This document shows, in pieces, positions 1 through 7,374 of a stretch of DNA of 44,405 nucleotides; the first letter of the stretch is position 1; each line of letters begins with the position of its first letter. Under the pieces are notes generated by a model that was given only the letters and a program-made list of their open reading frames with translations, was not told the DNA's origin and did no database searches. Origin of the DNA: JAQUGA01 sp038210985 (lineage in GTDB: Bacteria > Bacteroidota > Bacteroidia > Bacteroidales > WCHB1-69); contig JBBQWB010000014.1 of NCBI GenBank assembly GCA_038210985.1, forward strand, positions 1-44,405, given 5' to 3'. Made by a program: the position numbers and the translations under genes.

Positions 1-1447
1 AAAATTGGAAATAGATAAATGGTTGCACTGAAGATGACTTTACTTGTAAAAAAATCTGAATTAGGATAGCTAAAAATACAAATTTTAAAATTAAGTCGGT
101 GTTATAAAATTTATTTTTAATTATTTCTTTCAAACTTTCGGGAAGCATGGTTGCTGCAAAACCAAAAATCAACATAAAAATTAGCAGCGGATTGGTTGCA
201 AAAACTGGCGAAAAGTATGCAAAATCAAAATTGGTAAATATCCCTTGGTAAATAATTAATGCATCGTTCATGGTAACTGCACGGAATGGAATCCACAACA
301 GCGAAATACAAATAAAAGTTAAAGACCATGAGGCAATTTTATAAAATGGATTATTAATTTTAGTTGGAAATTTTTTGGTGATTAACTTATGAATAATTAG
401 CAATACTCCATGTCCTGCACCCCAAAATACAAATTTCCAACTTGCTCCGTGCCAAAATCCACCAATTAGCATTGTAAGTAAAAGAAACAACAACTGCATA
501 TTAAATCCTTTTCGATTTCCTCCAAAAGGGATATAAACATAATCGCGGAGCCACGATGAAAGTGAAATATGCCAACGTCGCCAAAAGTCGGTAATATTAA
601 TCGATTTATACGGCGATCTAAAGTTCACACAAAGCCTAAATCCAAGCAGTAAAGCAATTCCAATAGCCATATCGGTGTAGCCACTAAAGTCGCAAAATAT
701 TTGCAATGTATAACTTAGGGATGCTATTACATGCTCAAAACCTGAAAATCCATCGGGTGCCGAAAAAACCGAATCGGAATATTGTGCTATATAATCGGCA
801 ATAATTGCTTTTTTAATAAACCCTTTGGTTATTAAATATAAAGCTTCATTAATTTTATCCTTATCAATTACTGTTGGTTGATCAATTTGTGGTAAAAAAT
901 CTCGAGCACGAACTATTGGACCAGCAACCAAATGCGGAAAAAAGCTCATATAAAGCATGTAGTTTTTATATCCACTTGGCTTTATTTTATTTTGATATAT
1001 ATCAACTAAATAACTGATAGACTGAAAAGTATAAAACGAAATTCCGATTGGCAAAATTAACTCATCTAACGAATAACCACCATCAGTAAGGCTAGAAAGG
1101 TTTTCTAAAAAGAAATTTCGATATTTAAAATATATCAAAAACGACAAACTAAAAATGATTCCACTAATTAAAATCCATTTTTTATGTTTTATATTTTGTG
1201 TTTTATCCATCCAAATCGAAAACAGATAATCGACCGAAAGGCATGTAAATAAGAGAATTATAAAGTGTCCACTGGATTTATAATAAAAGTAAAATCCAAA
1301 AATAATGATGGCAACATCTCGAATTTTTCGATTTTTAAAAACAAAGGAGTAAAATATTAAAAAACCAGAAAAAATGAGCAGAAAAAATCCAGTATGAAAC
1401 AATAATGGTTCATTCGAGTTGTGCAAAAAAACATTAAGCCATTCCAT
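1..1447 (-). CDS. MBOAT family O-acyltransferase (AlgI-like), partial at left edge
   Basis: Reading the minus strand from an ATG at 1447 gives an open frame of 482 codons that runs off the window without a stop; family members are about 470-490 residues, so almost all of it is here. It is a multi-pass membrane protein beginning MEWLNVFLHNSNEP. The MBOAT signature is visible as GGFWHGASWKFVFWGAGHG, with the conserved His at about residue 333 and a second at 346. The family moves acyl (usually acetyl) groups across the membrane onto extracellular polysaccharide or peptidoglycan. It starts 6 bp after the stop of the SGNH hydrolase gene, a typical pairing (compare AlgI with AlgJ/AlgX, PatA with PatB), so both are probably one transcript. 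The substrate cannot be told from sequence. Not a shadow frame: motif and start are in the same frame. Confidence 0.88.
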   Translation of the reverse strand, partial: MEWLNVFLHNSNEPLLFHTGFFLLIFSGFLIFYSFVFKNRKIRDVAIIIFGFYFYYKSSGHFIILLFTCLSVDYLFSIWMDKTQNIKHKKWILISGIIFSLSFLIYFKYRNFFLENLSSLTDGGYSLDELILPIGISFYTFQSISYLVDIYQNKIKPSGYKNYMLYMSFFPHLVAGPIVRARDFLPQIDQPTVIDKDKINEALYLITKGFIKKAIIADYIAQYSDSVFSAPDGFSGFEHVIASLSYTLQIFCDFSGYTDMAIGIALLLGFRLCVNFRSPYKSINITDFWRRWHISLSSWLRDYVYIPFGGNRKGFNMQLLFLLLTMLIGGFWHGASWKFVFWGAGHGVLLIIHKLITKKFPTKINNPFYKIASWSLTFICISLLWIPFRAVTMNDALIIYQGIFTNFDFAYFSPVFATNPLLIFMLIFGFAATMLPESLKEIIKNKFYNTDLILKFVFLAILIQIFLQVKSSSVQPFIYFQF

Positions 1448-1453
1448 AGTTTG

Positions 1454-2248
1454 TTATTTTTCCTGTGCAATAATGATTAGTGGAGAGTTCTCAATTTTCA
1501 GCACCGTGTCTTTTTTAATGCTCAAATTAAGTCCATATTTTCTTAATGATGTAACGTATGTTGCAACGCTATCCATCCAAATTTTAGCACCATCTTTCGA
1601 TGGATGCATCTTATCTTTAGCTCGTTTGAGTTTGAGTTTGTGCGATGGATAGAAAAAAACTCCATTCATTTCGGCTAATAAATTTGTGATGCCTTTATCT
1701 TGTTTCCAGGCTGCAGGACCAATCCAAAAGTACTTTACTCCAAATTTTTTAATGGATGTGATTATTTTATTCACATACTCTTTGCGATTATCCATATCGG
1801 TAACAAAAAGCTCGTTTAATCCTATAGCAATAAACAAATAAGTAGGTTTATACTTATTTAAAAAATATGATAAGGTATCCGATTCTCCCCAAACTTTTGT
1901 GGACGAACCATACCATAATATCGATGCAACTAAATCATGATTATTGAGAGTGCAATAATTATAAACTGGTCGTCTCAATCCTTCGAGTTGCGAATCGCCA
2001 ATTAATAAAACTCTTTCACGACCCGAAGTATCGTGCGGCAATATATTGCTGGTATCTTTATTAATATCTTCTAAAGTTAAAACCGAATCCATTTTTATCG
2101 AATCTTTTGAGTTAGCAGTAAATGGATTGCTCGGTTTTTTTAGTTCAAAAATTATTGGTTTTTCATGAATACCTAGTATTAAAAACAAAATAAATAATAC
2201 CAGTAAGCCAATTCCAATATAAAGTATATTCCGTTTTGTTGAGTTCAA
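1454..2248 (-). CDS. Membrane-anchored SGNH/GDSL hydrolase, O-acetylation partner
   Basis: 264 residues. A single N-terminal membrane segment (about residues 8-26) is followed by a Ser/Thr-rich linker and an SGNH-hydrolase fold. Block I is GDSQ with the nucleophile Ser86. Block III is GLNE with Asn145. Block V is DKMH with Asp212 and His215. The fold should face the periplasm. Such proteins act as acetyl-esterases or as the final acetyl transfer step for polysaccharide O-acetylation. It is the first gene of a two-gene unit with the downstream MBOAT acyltransferase (6 bp gap) and has a good promoter of its own. The exact polymer is unknown. Confidence 0.8.
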   Translation of the reverse strand: MNSTKRNILYIGIGLLVLFILFLILGIHEKPIIFELKKPSNPFTANSKDSIKMDSVLTLEDINKDTSNILPHDTSGRERVLLIGDSQLEGLRRPVYNYCTLNNHDLVASILWYGSSTKVWGESDTLSYFLNKYKPTYLFIAIGLNELFVTDMDNRKEYVNKIITSIKKFGVKYFWIGPAAWKQDKGITNLLAEMNGVFFYPSHKLKLKRAKDKMHPSKDGAKIWMDSVATYVTSLRKYGLNLSIKKDTVLKIENSPLIIIAQEK

Positions 2249-2289
2249 TCTAAAAATTTGAATTAATTTAATAGCGAAAAATTTTCGTG

Positions 2290-2319
2290 CAAAATTAATG
2301 GATTTATTTAGTTTACAAA
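2290..2319 (-). promoter_or_regulatory. Bacteroidota-type promoter for the SGNH-MBOAT unit
   Basis: On the minus strand a -33 TTTG (2319-2316) is followed after 18 bases by TAATTTTG (2297-2290), matching the TTTG-N(17-23)-TAnnTTTG consensus of the phylum. The predicted start of transcription is about 35 bases before the SGNH start codon. Confidence 0.55.
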
Positions 2320-2441
2320 GCCTTATTTTTAAGTATTTAAAACAAAAATCATTTGGTTAATTTTTTTTTCATACTACTATAAATTTTAATAGCTTTTATT
2401 CTGTTTGAAATAATATCAATATCTTAGCAAAAAATTACTTC

Positions 2442-3002
2442 ATGATTATTATTGGAATTACAGGAACAATTGGATCAGGAAAAGGCACTATTGTAGATTA
2501 CATTGTTGAAAAACATGGTTACAAACATCTGTCTGTCAGGCAGTTTTTAATCGATATTATTTTAGAAAGAGGATTAACACCTAATCGCGACAGCATGGTT
2601 TCGGTTGCCAACGAATTAAGAACAACTCACGAACCATCATATATTATTGATCGTTTGTACGAAAAAGCATTTAAATCAGGTGAAAATTGCATCATTGAAA
2701 GCATTCGCACACCCGGAGAAATTGATTCTTTGCAACAAAAAGATAATTTTTACCTTTTTGCAGTAGATGCCGAACCACAAAAAAGATACGAAAGAATAGT
2801 TATTCGGAATTCGGAAACCGATAACATAAGTTTTGAAACGTTTTTAGCAAACGAAGAGCGAGAGATGAAATCGGATAATCCAAACCATCAAAATTTATCA
2901 AAATGCATTAAATTAGCTAATTATGTTTTCACAAACAACAACACTATAATTGATTTGCATGAAAAAATAGAAGTTGTTTTACACGAAATAAATTCCAAAT
3001 AA
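2442..3002 (+). CDS. P-loop nucleotide kinase-like protein
   Basis: 186 residues beginning MIIIGITGTIGSGKGT. The Walker A loop GTIGSGKGT lies at residues 8-16, as in nucleoside monophosphate kinases and dephospho-CoA kinase. The middle holds a CIIESIRTPGEI strand, and an arginine-rich lid-like stretch RYERIVIRNSE lies near residues 115-126. Length fits a small (d)NMP kinase. It is 12 bp upstream of a dCMP deaminase in the same direction, which suggests a role in deoxynucleotide supply, but the phosphate acceptor is not shown by the sequence. Dephospho-CoA kinase is the main alternative; an archaeal adenylate-kinase-like role is also possible. Confidence 0.65.
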   Translation: MIIIGITGTIGSGKGTIVDYIVEKHGYKHLSVRQFLIDIILERGLTPNRDSMVSVANELRTTHEPSYIIDRLYEKAFKSGENCIIESIRTPGEIDSLQQKDNFYLFAVDAEPQKRYERIVIRNSETDNISFETFLANEEREMKSDNPNHQNLSKCIKLANYVFTNNNTIIDLHEKIEVVLHEINSK

Positions 3003-3014
3003 CAAAATAACCAA

Positions 3015-3509
3015 ATGGAAACAGAAGAAAAATACATCCGCCCAAGTTGGGATGAATACTTTATGGAAATTGCCAAAACCGTTTCCAAACGTGCTACTTG
3101 CGACCGCGGAAGAAGTGGCTGTGTGATTGCTCGCGACAAACAACTTTTGGTTACTGGTTATGTTGGTTCTCCTATTGGTTTGCCTCATTGTGATGAGGTT
3201 GGACATCAATTTAAACAAATGATTCATGAAGATGGGCATGTAACAAACCATTGTGTTCGTACAGTTCATGCCGAACAAAACGCCATTTGTCAAGCTGCTA
3301 AATTAGGAATTGCCTTAACCGGATCGACTTTGTATTGCCGAATGACACCATGTCGAACTTGTGCTATGCTAATTATTAACTGTGGAATTATCCGTGTAGT
3401 GTGCGAAAAAAAATACCATGCTGGAGTCGAATCGGAAGAAATGTTTGCCGAAGCTTGTGTAAAACTCGAATATGTGGATGAAGAAATTTTAAAATACGAA
3501 AAACAATAA
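3015..3509 (+). CDS. dCMP deaminase family protein
   Basis: 164 residues, cytoplasmic zinc deaminase. The zinc and catalytic signature is complete: HAE at residues 85-87 (His ligand and proton-shuttling Glu), then PCRTC at 112-116 giving the two Cys ligands. The N-terminal SWDEYFMEIAKTVSKRATC and the GSPIGLPHCDEVGH insert are typical of dCMP deaminases (ComEB-like) rather than cytidine or tRNA deaminases. It converts dCMP to dUMP, the thymidylate synthase substrate. It sits 12 bp after a nucleotide-kinase-like gene, probably as one operon. The gene ends just before a cluster of palindromic repeats. Confidence 0.88.
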   Translation: METEEKYIRPSWDEYFMEIAKTVSKRATCDRGRSGCVIARDKQLLVTGYVGSPIGLPHCDEVGHQFKQMIHEDGHVTNHCVRTVHAEQNAICQAAKLGIALTGSTLYCRMTPCRTCAMLIINCGIIRVVCEKKYHAGVESEEMFAEACVKLEYVDEEILKYEKQ

Positions 3510-3510
3510 A

Positions 3511-3650
3511 CGGTTTAAACGTTGTGCGAAGTTTAGAAACGTTGTGCGAAGTTAGAAACTTCGCACTGCTTAGAAACTTCGCACTGCTTAGAAACTACGC
3601 ACTGCTTAAAAACTTCGCACAACGTTTAACTTCGCACAACCGTTTAAACA
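3511..3650 (+). repeat. GTGCGAAG palindromic repeat cluster 1
   Basis: Intergenic DNA between the dCMP deaminase gene and prfA. The 8-mer GTGCGAAG occurs at 3524 and 3544, and its reverse complement CTTCGCAC at 3559, 3577, 3613 and 3630, plus a one-base variant at 3595. An exact 20-bp inverted repeat joins 3515-3534 to 3610-3629. Between the arms an 18-bp unit (AGAAACTTCGCACTGCTT) is repeated head to tail three times from 3554 to 3607. The same 8-mer builds a second cluster at 6510-6606. Likely a REP/MITE-like element; it encodes no credible protein. Confidence 0.85.
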
Positions 3651-3660
3651 CTTTTTTTCG

Positions 3661-3668
3661 TATTTTTG
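3661..3668 (+). promoter_or_regulatory. -7 promoter element for prfA
   Basis: TATTTTTG matches TAnnTTTG and lies 19 bases before the prfA ATG, immediately downstream of the repeat cluster. No convincing -33 TTG is seen at the proper distance, so the repeat may supply or replace upstream contacts. Confidence 0.45.
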
Positions 3669-3687
3669 CACATAATTTTAATTTTTT

Positions 3688-4767
3688 ATGGATAATTTAC
3701 TCGAAAAACTTCAATCTATTCATCATCGATGGATTGAAATTGGTGAAAAAATAACCGACCCTGAAATAATGTCGGACATGAAACAATACATCAAGCTTAA
3801 CAAAGATTATAAAGATTTAATACCAGTTGTGGATGCATACAAAGATTACAAAAACACCATTGATAATATTAAAAGTGCAAAAGATGTTTTGGCAGTAGAA
3901 AAAGACGATGAGTTTCGTGAAATGGCTAAGGCTGAACTTGAAGAGTTATCCAATAAAAAAGAGACTTTAGAAGAAGATATTCGTATTTTACTTCTTCCCT
4001 CCGACCCTCAAGATTCAAAAAATGCAATTGTTGAAATTCGTGGCGGAACAGGTGGCGATGAAGCTTCCATTTTTGCTGGCGATTTATTTAGAATGTATGT
4101 CCATTTTTGCGAAACTAAAAATTGGAAAATCGATATTGCAAGCCAAACCGAAGGAACGATGGGTGGTTTTAAAGAAATTATTTTTAACGTAACTGGCGAC
4201 AAAGCATACGGAATTTTAAAATACGAATCGGGTGTTCACCGTGTTCAACGAGTGCCACAAACCGAAGCTCAAGGTCGTGTTCACACTTCGGCTGCTTCTG
4301 TGGTAATTTTGCCCGAAGCCGATGAATTTGAAGTGGATATTAAAGCCAATGATATCCGAAAAGACACTTATTGTTCCTCGGGTCCAGGTGGTCAATCGGT
4401 TAACACAACCTATTCTGCAGTTCGATTAACACATATTCCAACAGGAATTATTGTAGCCATTCAAGATGAAAAATCGCAAATTAAAAATCTCGAAAAAGCC
4501 ATGAAAATTTTACGAGCTCGTATTTTTGAAATTGAATATCAAAAATACTTAGACGTTATCTCTTCAAAGCGTAAAACTATGGTTTCAACAGGCGACCGTT
4601 CGGCAAAAGTTAGAACCTACAACTATCCTCAAAATCGTGTAACCGATCATCGTATAAACTACACGATGTACAATTTAACCGGATTTATGGACGGCGACAT
4701 CGAAACACTAATTGAAGCTTTACAAGTTGCTGAAAATGCCGAGCGTTTGAAAGAAGAAATTGGTTAA
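3688..4767 (+). CDS. prfA: Peptide chain release factor 1
   Basis: 359 residues, the normal length for RF1. The catalytic GGQ that triggers peptidyl-tRNA hydrolysis is at residues 234-236 (SSGPGGQSVNTTYSAV). The stop-codon reading tripeptide region is RVPQTEAQGRVHTS (PQT at 190-192), the RF1 pattern, not the SPF of RF2. The N-terminal coiled-coil domain (residues 1-105) is intact. It terminates translation at UAA and UAG in the cytoplasm. The gene starts a plus-strand run with the radical SAM protein (26 bp gap). Confidence 0.97.
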   Translation: MDNLLEKLQSIHHRWIEIGEKITDPEIMSDMKQYIKLNKDYKDLIPVVDAYKDYKNTIDNIKSAKDVLAVEKDDEFREMAKAELEELSNKKETLEEDIRILLLPSDPQDSKNAIVEIRGGTGGDEASIFAGDLFRMYVHFCETKNWKIDIASQTEGTMGGFKEIIFNVTGDKAYGILKYESGVHRVQRVPQTEAQGRVHTSAASVVILPEADEFEVDIKANDIRKDTYCSSGPGGQSVNTTYSAVRLTHIPTGIIVAIQDEKSQIKNLEKAMKILRARIFEIEYQKYLDVISSKRKTMVSTGDRSAKVRTYNYPQNRVTDHRINYTMYNLTGFMDGDIETLIEALQVAENAERLKEEIG

Positions 4768-4793
4768 AAACTCAATTTTAATTCATCTTTTCG

Positions 4794-5801
4794 ATGAAAA
4801 AACATATTTCTATTCCAATCTTTATTCCAGGTTATGGATGCACCAACGATTGCGTATTTTGCAACCAAAAAACTATAACCGGAGTTGCTAAAAATCCATC
4901 ATCTGCTGAGGTTTATAAACTTATTGAAACTTGGCTTACATCTGTGGATACCACAAAAACAAAAGTAGAAATAGCTTTTTTTGGCGGTAACTTTTTAGGA
5001 ATTTCAAAAAAATCTCAAAACGATTATTTAACTATTGCAGAAGAGTTTGTAAAGCAAAAAAAAGTTTCTTCCATAAGGTTTTCTACACGTCCCGATACCA
5101 TTACTGCCGAAAATTTAGACAATATCTCCAATTTCTCGGTAAAAACCATCGAAATTGGAGTCCAATCAATGGACGACGAAGTTTTAACGGCATCAGGTCG
5201 CGGTCATTCTGCTCAAGACTCAGAAAATGCAACCAAATTAATTTTACAATACGGTTTCACTCTGGGCATGCAAACAATGGTTGGCTTACCTTTAGATAAT
5301 GCCAAAAAAAGTTTGTTTACAGCCAAGAAAATTATCGAACTTGGAGCAAAAGAAACTCGAATTTATCCAGTTTTAGTTATTAAAAACACAGAACTCGAAT
5401 CGCTATATCATAAGGGATTATACACTCCTCTATCAATCGAAGAAGCCATTTTGCAAGTGGCGCCAATAGTGCTTTTATTTAATCAAAATAATGTAAAAAT
5501 TTTAAAAGTTGGCTTGCATCCATCCGAAGCCTATGCAGAAGGAAAAGATTTAATTGCAGGTCCTTATCATCCCTCGTTTCACGAATTAGTTTTGTCCGAA
5601 ATTTGGAAACAACGCATACAAAAAGCACTTTTAAATAATTCTAATAAACAAATTAAAATTCTGGTTCATCCAAAAGATATTAATTATGCTATTGGGTATG
5701 GTGGATCAAACCGAAATTGGTTGAAAAACCAATTTGATAAAGTCGTTTTTGTAAGCGATGAAAATATTTATCCGGATAAATTCACAATTAATATCCTGTA
5801 A
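4794..5801 (+). CDS. Elp3-like radical SAM protein without acetyltransferase domain
   Basis: 335 residues. The radical SAM cluster motif is CxxxCxxC at Cys16, Cys20 and Cys23 (GYGCTNDCVFCNQ). FFGGNF (SAM-binding GGE-like region) and EIGVQSMDDEVL follow, together with HPSEAYAEGKDLIAGPYHP near residue 250. The core resembles the radical SAM half of the Elp3/COG1243 group, but the C-terminal acetyltransferase domain of Elp3 is absent. The gene stops 3 bp before the next one, indicating translational coupling. Reaction and substrate are unknown; a role in tRNA or protein modification would be a guess. Confidence 0.72.
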   Translation: MKKHISIPIFIPGYGCTNDCVFCNQKTITGVAKNPSSAEVYKLIETWLTSVDTTKTKVEIAFFGGNFLGISKKSQNDYLTIAEEFVKQKKVSSIRFSTRPDTITAENLDNISNFSVKTIEIGVQSMDDEVLTASGRGHSAQDSENATKLILQYGFTLGMQTMVGLPLDNAKKSLFTAKKIIELGAKETRIYPVLVIKNTELESLYHKGLYTPLSIEEAILQVAPIVLLFNQNNVKILKVGLHPSEAYAEGKDLIAGPYHPSFHELVLSEIWKQRIQKALLNNSNKQIKILVHPKDINYAIGYGGSNRNWLKNQFDKVVFVSDENIYPDKFTINIL

Positions 5802-5804
5802 AAC

Positions 5805-6500
5805 ATGACCTCTGTTATTTGTGATTATCGAATTCCAAGTGAGATGAAAGAAAAACTATCGGAACAATACGAAGTTGTTTCTTTTTCGGCAAAAGGTCTA
5901 GTTGAAGCCAATTTAGATGGACATCCCGATATTTTTATTGCAAAACTATCTGAAATATACATTATTGCTCCAAATATTCCAAGCGTTTATATAGATGTGT
6001 TCAATAATAAAAATATAAACTGGAAATTTGGCGAAAATCCAGTTGAATTTTCATATTCTAAAATTGCCTCATACAATGTTTCTGTTAGTGAAAAATATGT
6101 GCTTTGTAATACAAAAATTTGCGAGCAAACAATCCTCAAAATGTTACCAAACCATAAAATAATTCATGTAAATCAAGGATTTTGTAGATGTAGTACTTTA
6201 ACATTGAAAAATGATGTATTCATTACTTCTGACCCAGGAATTGAAAAGACACTAAGAAAAAATGGAGTTAGCGTTCATTTTTATTCATCAGAAACAATCC
6301 GTCTTGACGGTTATAAAAATGGTTTACTTGGCGGTTGCTTTGGAGTGGACGAAAAAACAAACTCAATTATTATTGCTGGAAATTTGCGTTTTTTAAAAGA
6401 TGGAGAAAGATTAAAATCAATATTTTTTGATTTAGATTATACTATTTTAGAACTTTCCGATTCGTCTTTAACAGATGTTGGCGGATTGTTTGTTTTATAA
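5805..6500 (+). CDS. GME-fold-like protein (DUF6873 type)
   Basis: 231 residues, no signal peptide or membrane segment. The pattern HPDIFIAKL, then HVNQGFCRCSTLTLKND with ITSDPGIEKTLRKNGV, then GLLGGCFGVDEKTNSIIIAGNL resembles proteins of the guanidine-modifying-enzyme (amidinotransferase/arginine deiminase) fold that databases label DUF6873. This assignment rests on remembered family patterns. The gene begins 3 bases after the radical SAM stop, so the two are probably made together and may act in one pathway. No classical His/Cys catalytic pair can be assigned with certainty. The coding run ends at the second palindromic repeat cluster. Confidence 0.5.
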   Translation: MTSVICDYRIPSEMKEKLSEQYEVVSFSAKGLVEANLDGHPDIFIAKLSEIYIIAPNIPSVYIDVFNNKNINWKFGENPVEFSYSKIASYNVSVSEKYVLCNTKICEQTILKMLPNHKIIHVNQGFCRCSTLTLKNDVFITSDPGIEKTLRKNGVSVHFYSSETIRLDGYKNGLLGGCFGVDEKTNSIIIAGNLRFLKDGERLKSIFFDLDYTILELSDSSLTDVGGLFVL

Positions 6501-6509
6501 TGCGGAGTT

Positions 6510-6606
6510 GTGCGAAGTCTCAGGTGCTGTGCGAAGTCTGAGACTTCGCACAGCTTTGGTCTGAGACTTCGCACAGCTTTGGCGAAGTCTCAGACTTCGC
6601 CAAAGC
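6510..6606 (+). repeat. GTGCGAAG palindromic repeat cluster 2
   Basis: Between two convergent genes lie two perfect palindromes. One is 29 bp (6526-6554) with arms GCTGTGCGAAGTCT around a central G. The other is 31 bp (6576-6606) with arms GCTTTGGCGAAGTCT around a central C. Extra half-copies are at 6510-6517 and 6567-6574. The shared core GCGAAGT links it to cluster 1 at 3511-3650. In this position it could also act as a bidirectional transcription stop, though T-runs are absent. Confidence 0.85.
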
Positions 6607-6611
6607 GGAGT

Positions 6612-7346
6612 TTAAAAGAATCCGACTTCCAATCCTACAATCAAGCGCGATGGCTCAACCGATATTGAAGAATTATGGAATTTTGAATTAAAAATATCCG
6701 ACATGCGATAGGTTCCATATAAAACCCAACGATTTATCCCTAAACGAGCACTAACTCCCCAATGAAAATCGGTGGTGTAATTCAAATCCCAAAGTTCGGT
6801 TTTAGATTTAGAGGCTCCATTAATAAGATTAGAATGTTCATCCCAAAAAACTTGTTTAGGTACATATAACCAATTTCCCCATACTCCTAAATCTAAAAAT
6901 TTACCAACTTGGTTGCCTCTTTTGCCAAAATTAAAACGATTAAAATATTCTAAACCCAAGGTTTGAAAGCTAAAAACCTCTTTTTTATGTATTAATGTAT
7001 CTGGAAAAAAATTCTTCGTATTTTGTTTTATTAAATTACGATTGCCAGAAATAGATAGATCAAGTCCCCAGGCATAAAAATTACAAAAACGCAGTTTATA
7101 TCTTAAGCCAAATTTACCTTGATAAGATAAACCCGGAGTAATTTCAAAAGCTCTCCCTTCGGGCTGACTAACCACGCTTCCAAGTCCCATGTAGAAATGC
7201 ATATAATTAGTTCTGTTTTTGCCCCATTTCGAAACTTTATATAGTTCAGAAGGCTTTTCATCAACCAAAACCGTTTGACTTTTTACGTAAGTTAGCCCAA
7301 CAAATAAAAGGACAACTATAATAATTATTGATTTTAAATTTTTCAT
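6612..7346 (-). CDS. Secreted/outer-membrane beta-barrel-like protein
   Basis: 244 residues with a clear signal peptide (hydrophobic residues about 7-20, cleavage near VKSQ). The mature part is rich in alternating aromatic and polar residues (YKLRFCNFYAWGLDLSIS, WVLYGTYRMSDIF) and ends in a hydrophobic strand LIVGLEVGFF with C-terminal Phe. This suggests a small outer-membrane barrel of about eight strands. No specific family is recognised. It lies 28 bp downstream of the S8 protease gene in the same direction and is likely the last gene of that transcript. Confidence 0.6.
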   Translation of the reverse strand: MKNLKSIIIIVVLLFVGLTYVKSQTVLVDEKPSELYKVSKWGKNRTNYMHFYMGLGSVVSQPEGRAFEITPGLSYQGKFGLRYKLRFCNFYAWGLDLSISGNRNLIKQNTKNFFPDTLIHKKEVFSFQTLGLEYFNRFNFGKRGNQVGKFLDLGVWGNWLYVPKQVFWDEHSNLINGASKSKTELWDLNYTTDFHWGVSARLGINRWVLYGTYRMSDIFNSKFHNSSISVEPSRLIVGLEVGFF

Positions 7347-7374
7347 TTGTATTTTTTTTTCGTTTTTTTACAAT

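Noticed and set aside
3554..3620. CRISPR-like array
   Set aside because: The 18-bp units are directly adjacent with no spacers and are part of an inverted-repeat element; no cas gene is present.
3524..3754. ORF with repeated peptide NFALLRN over the repeat cluster
   Set aside because: It is only translated palindromic repeat DNA that runs into prfA in another frame.
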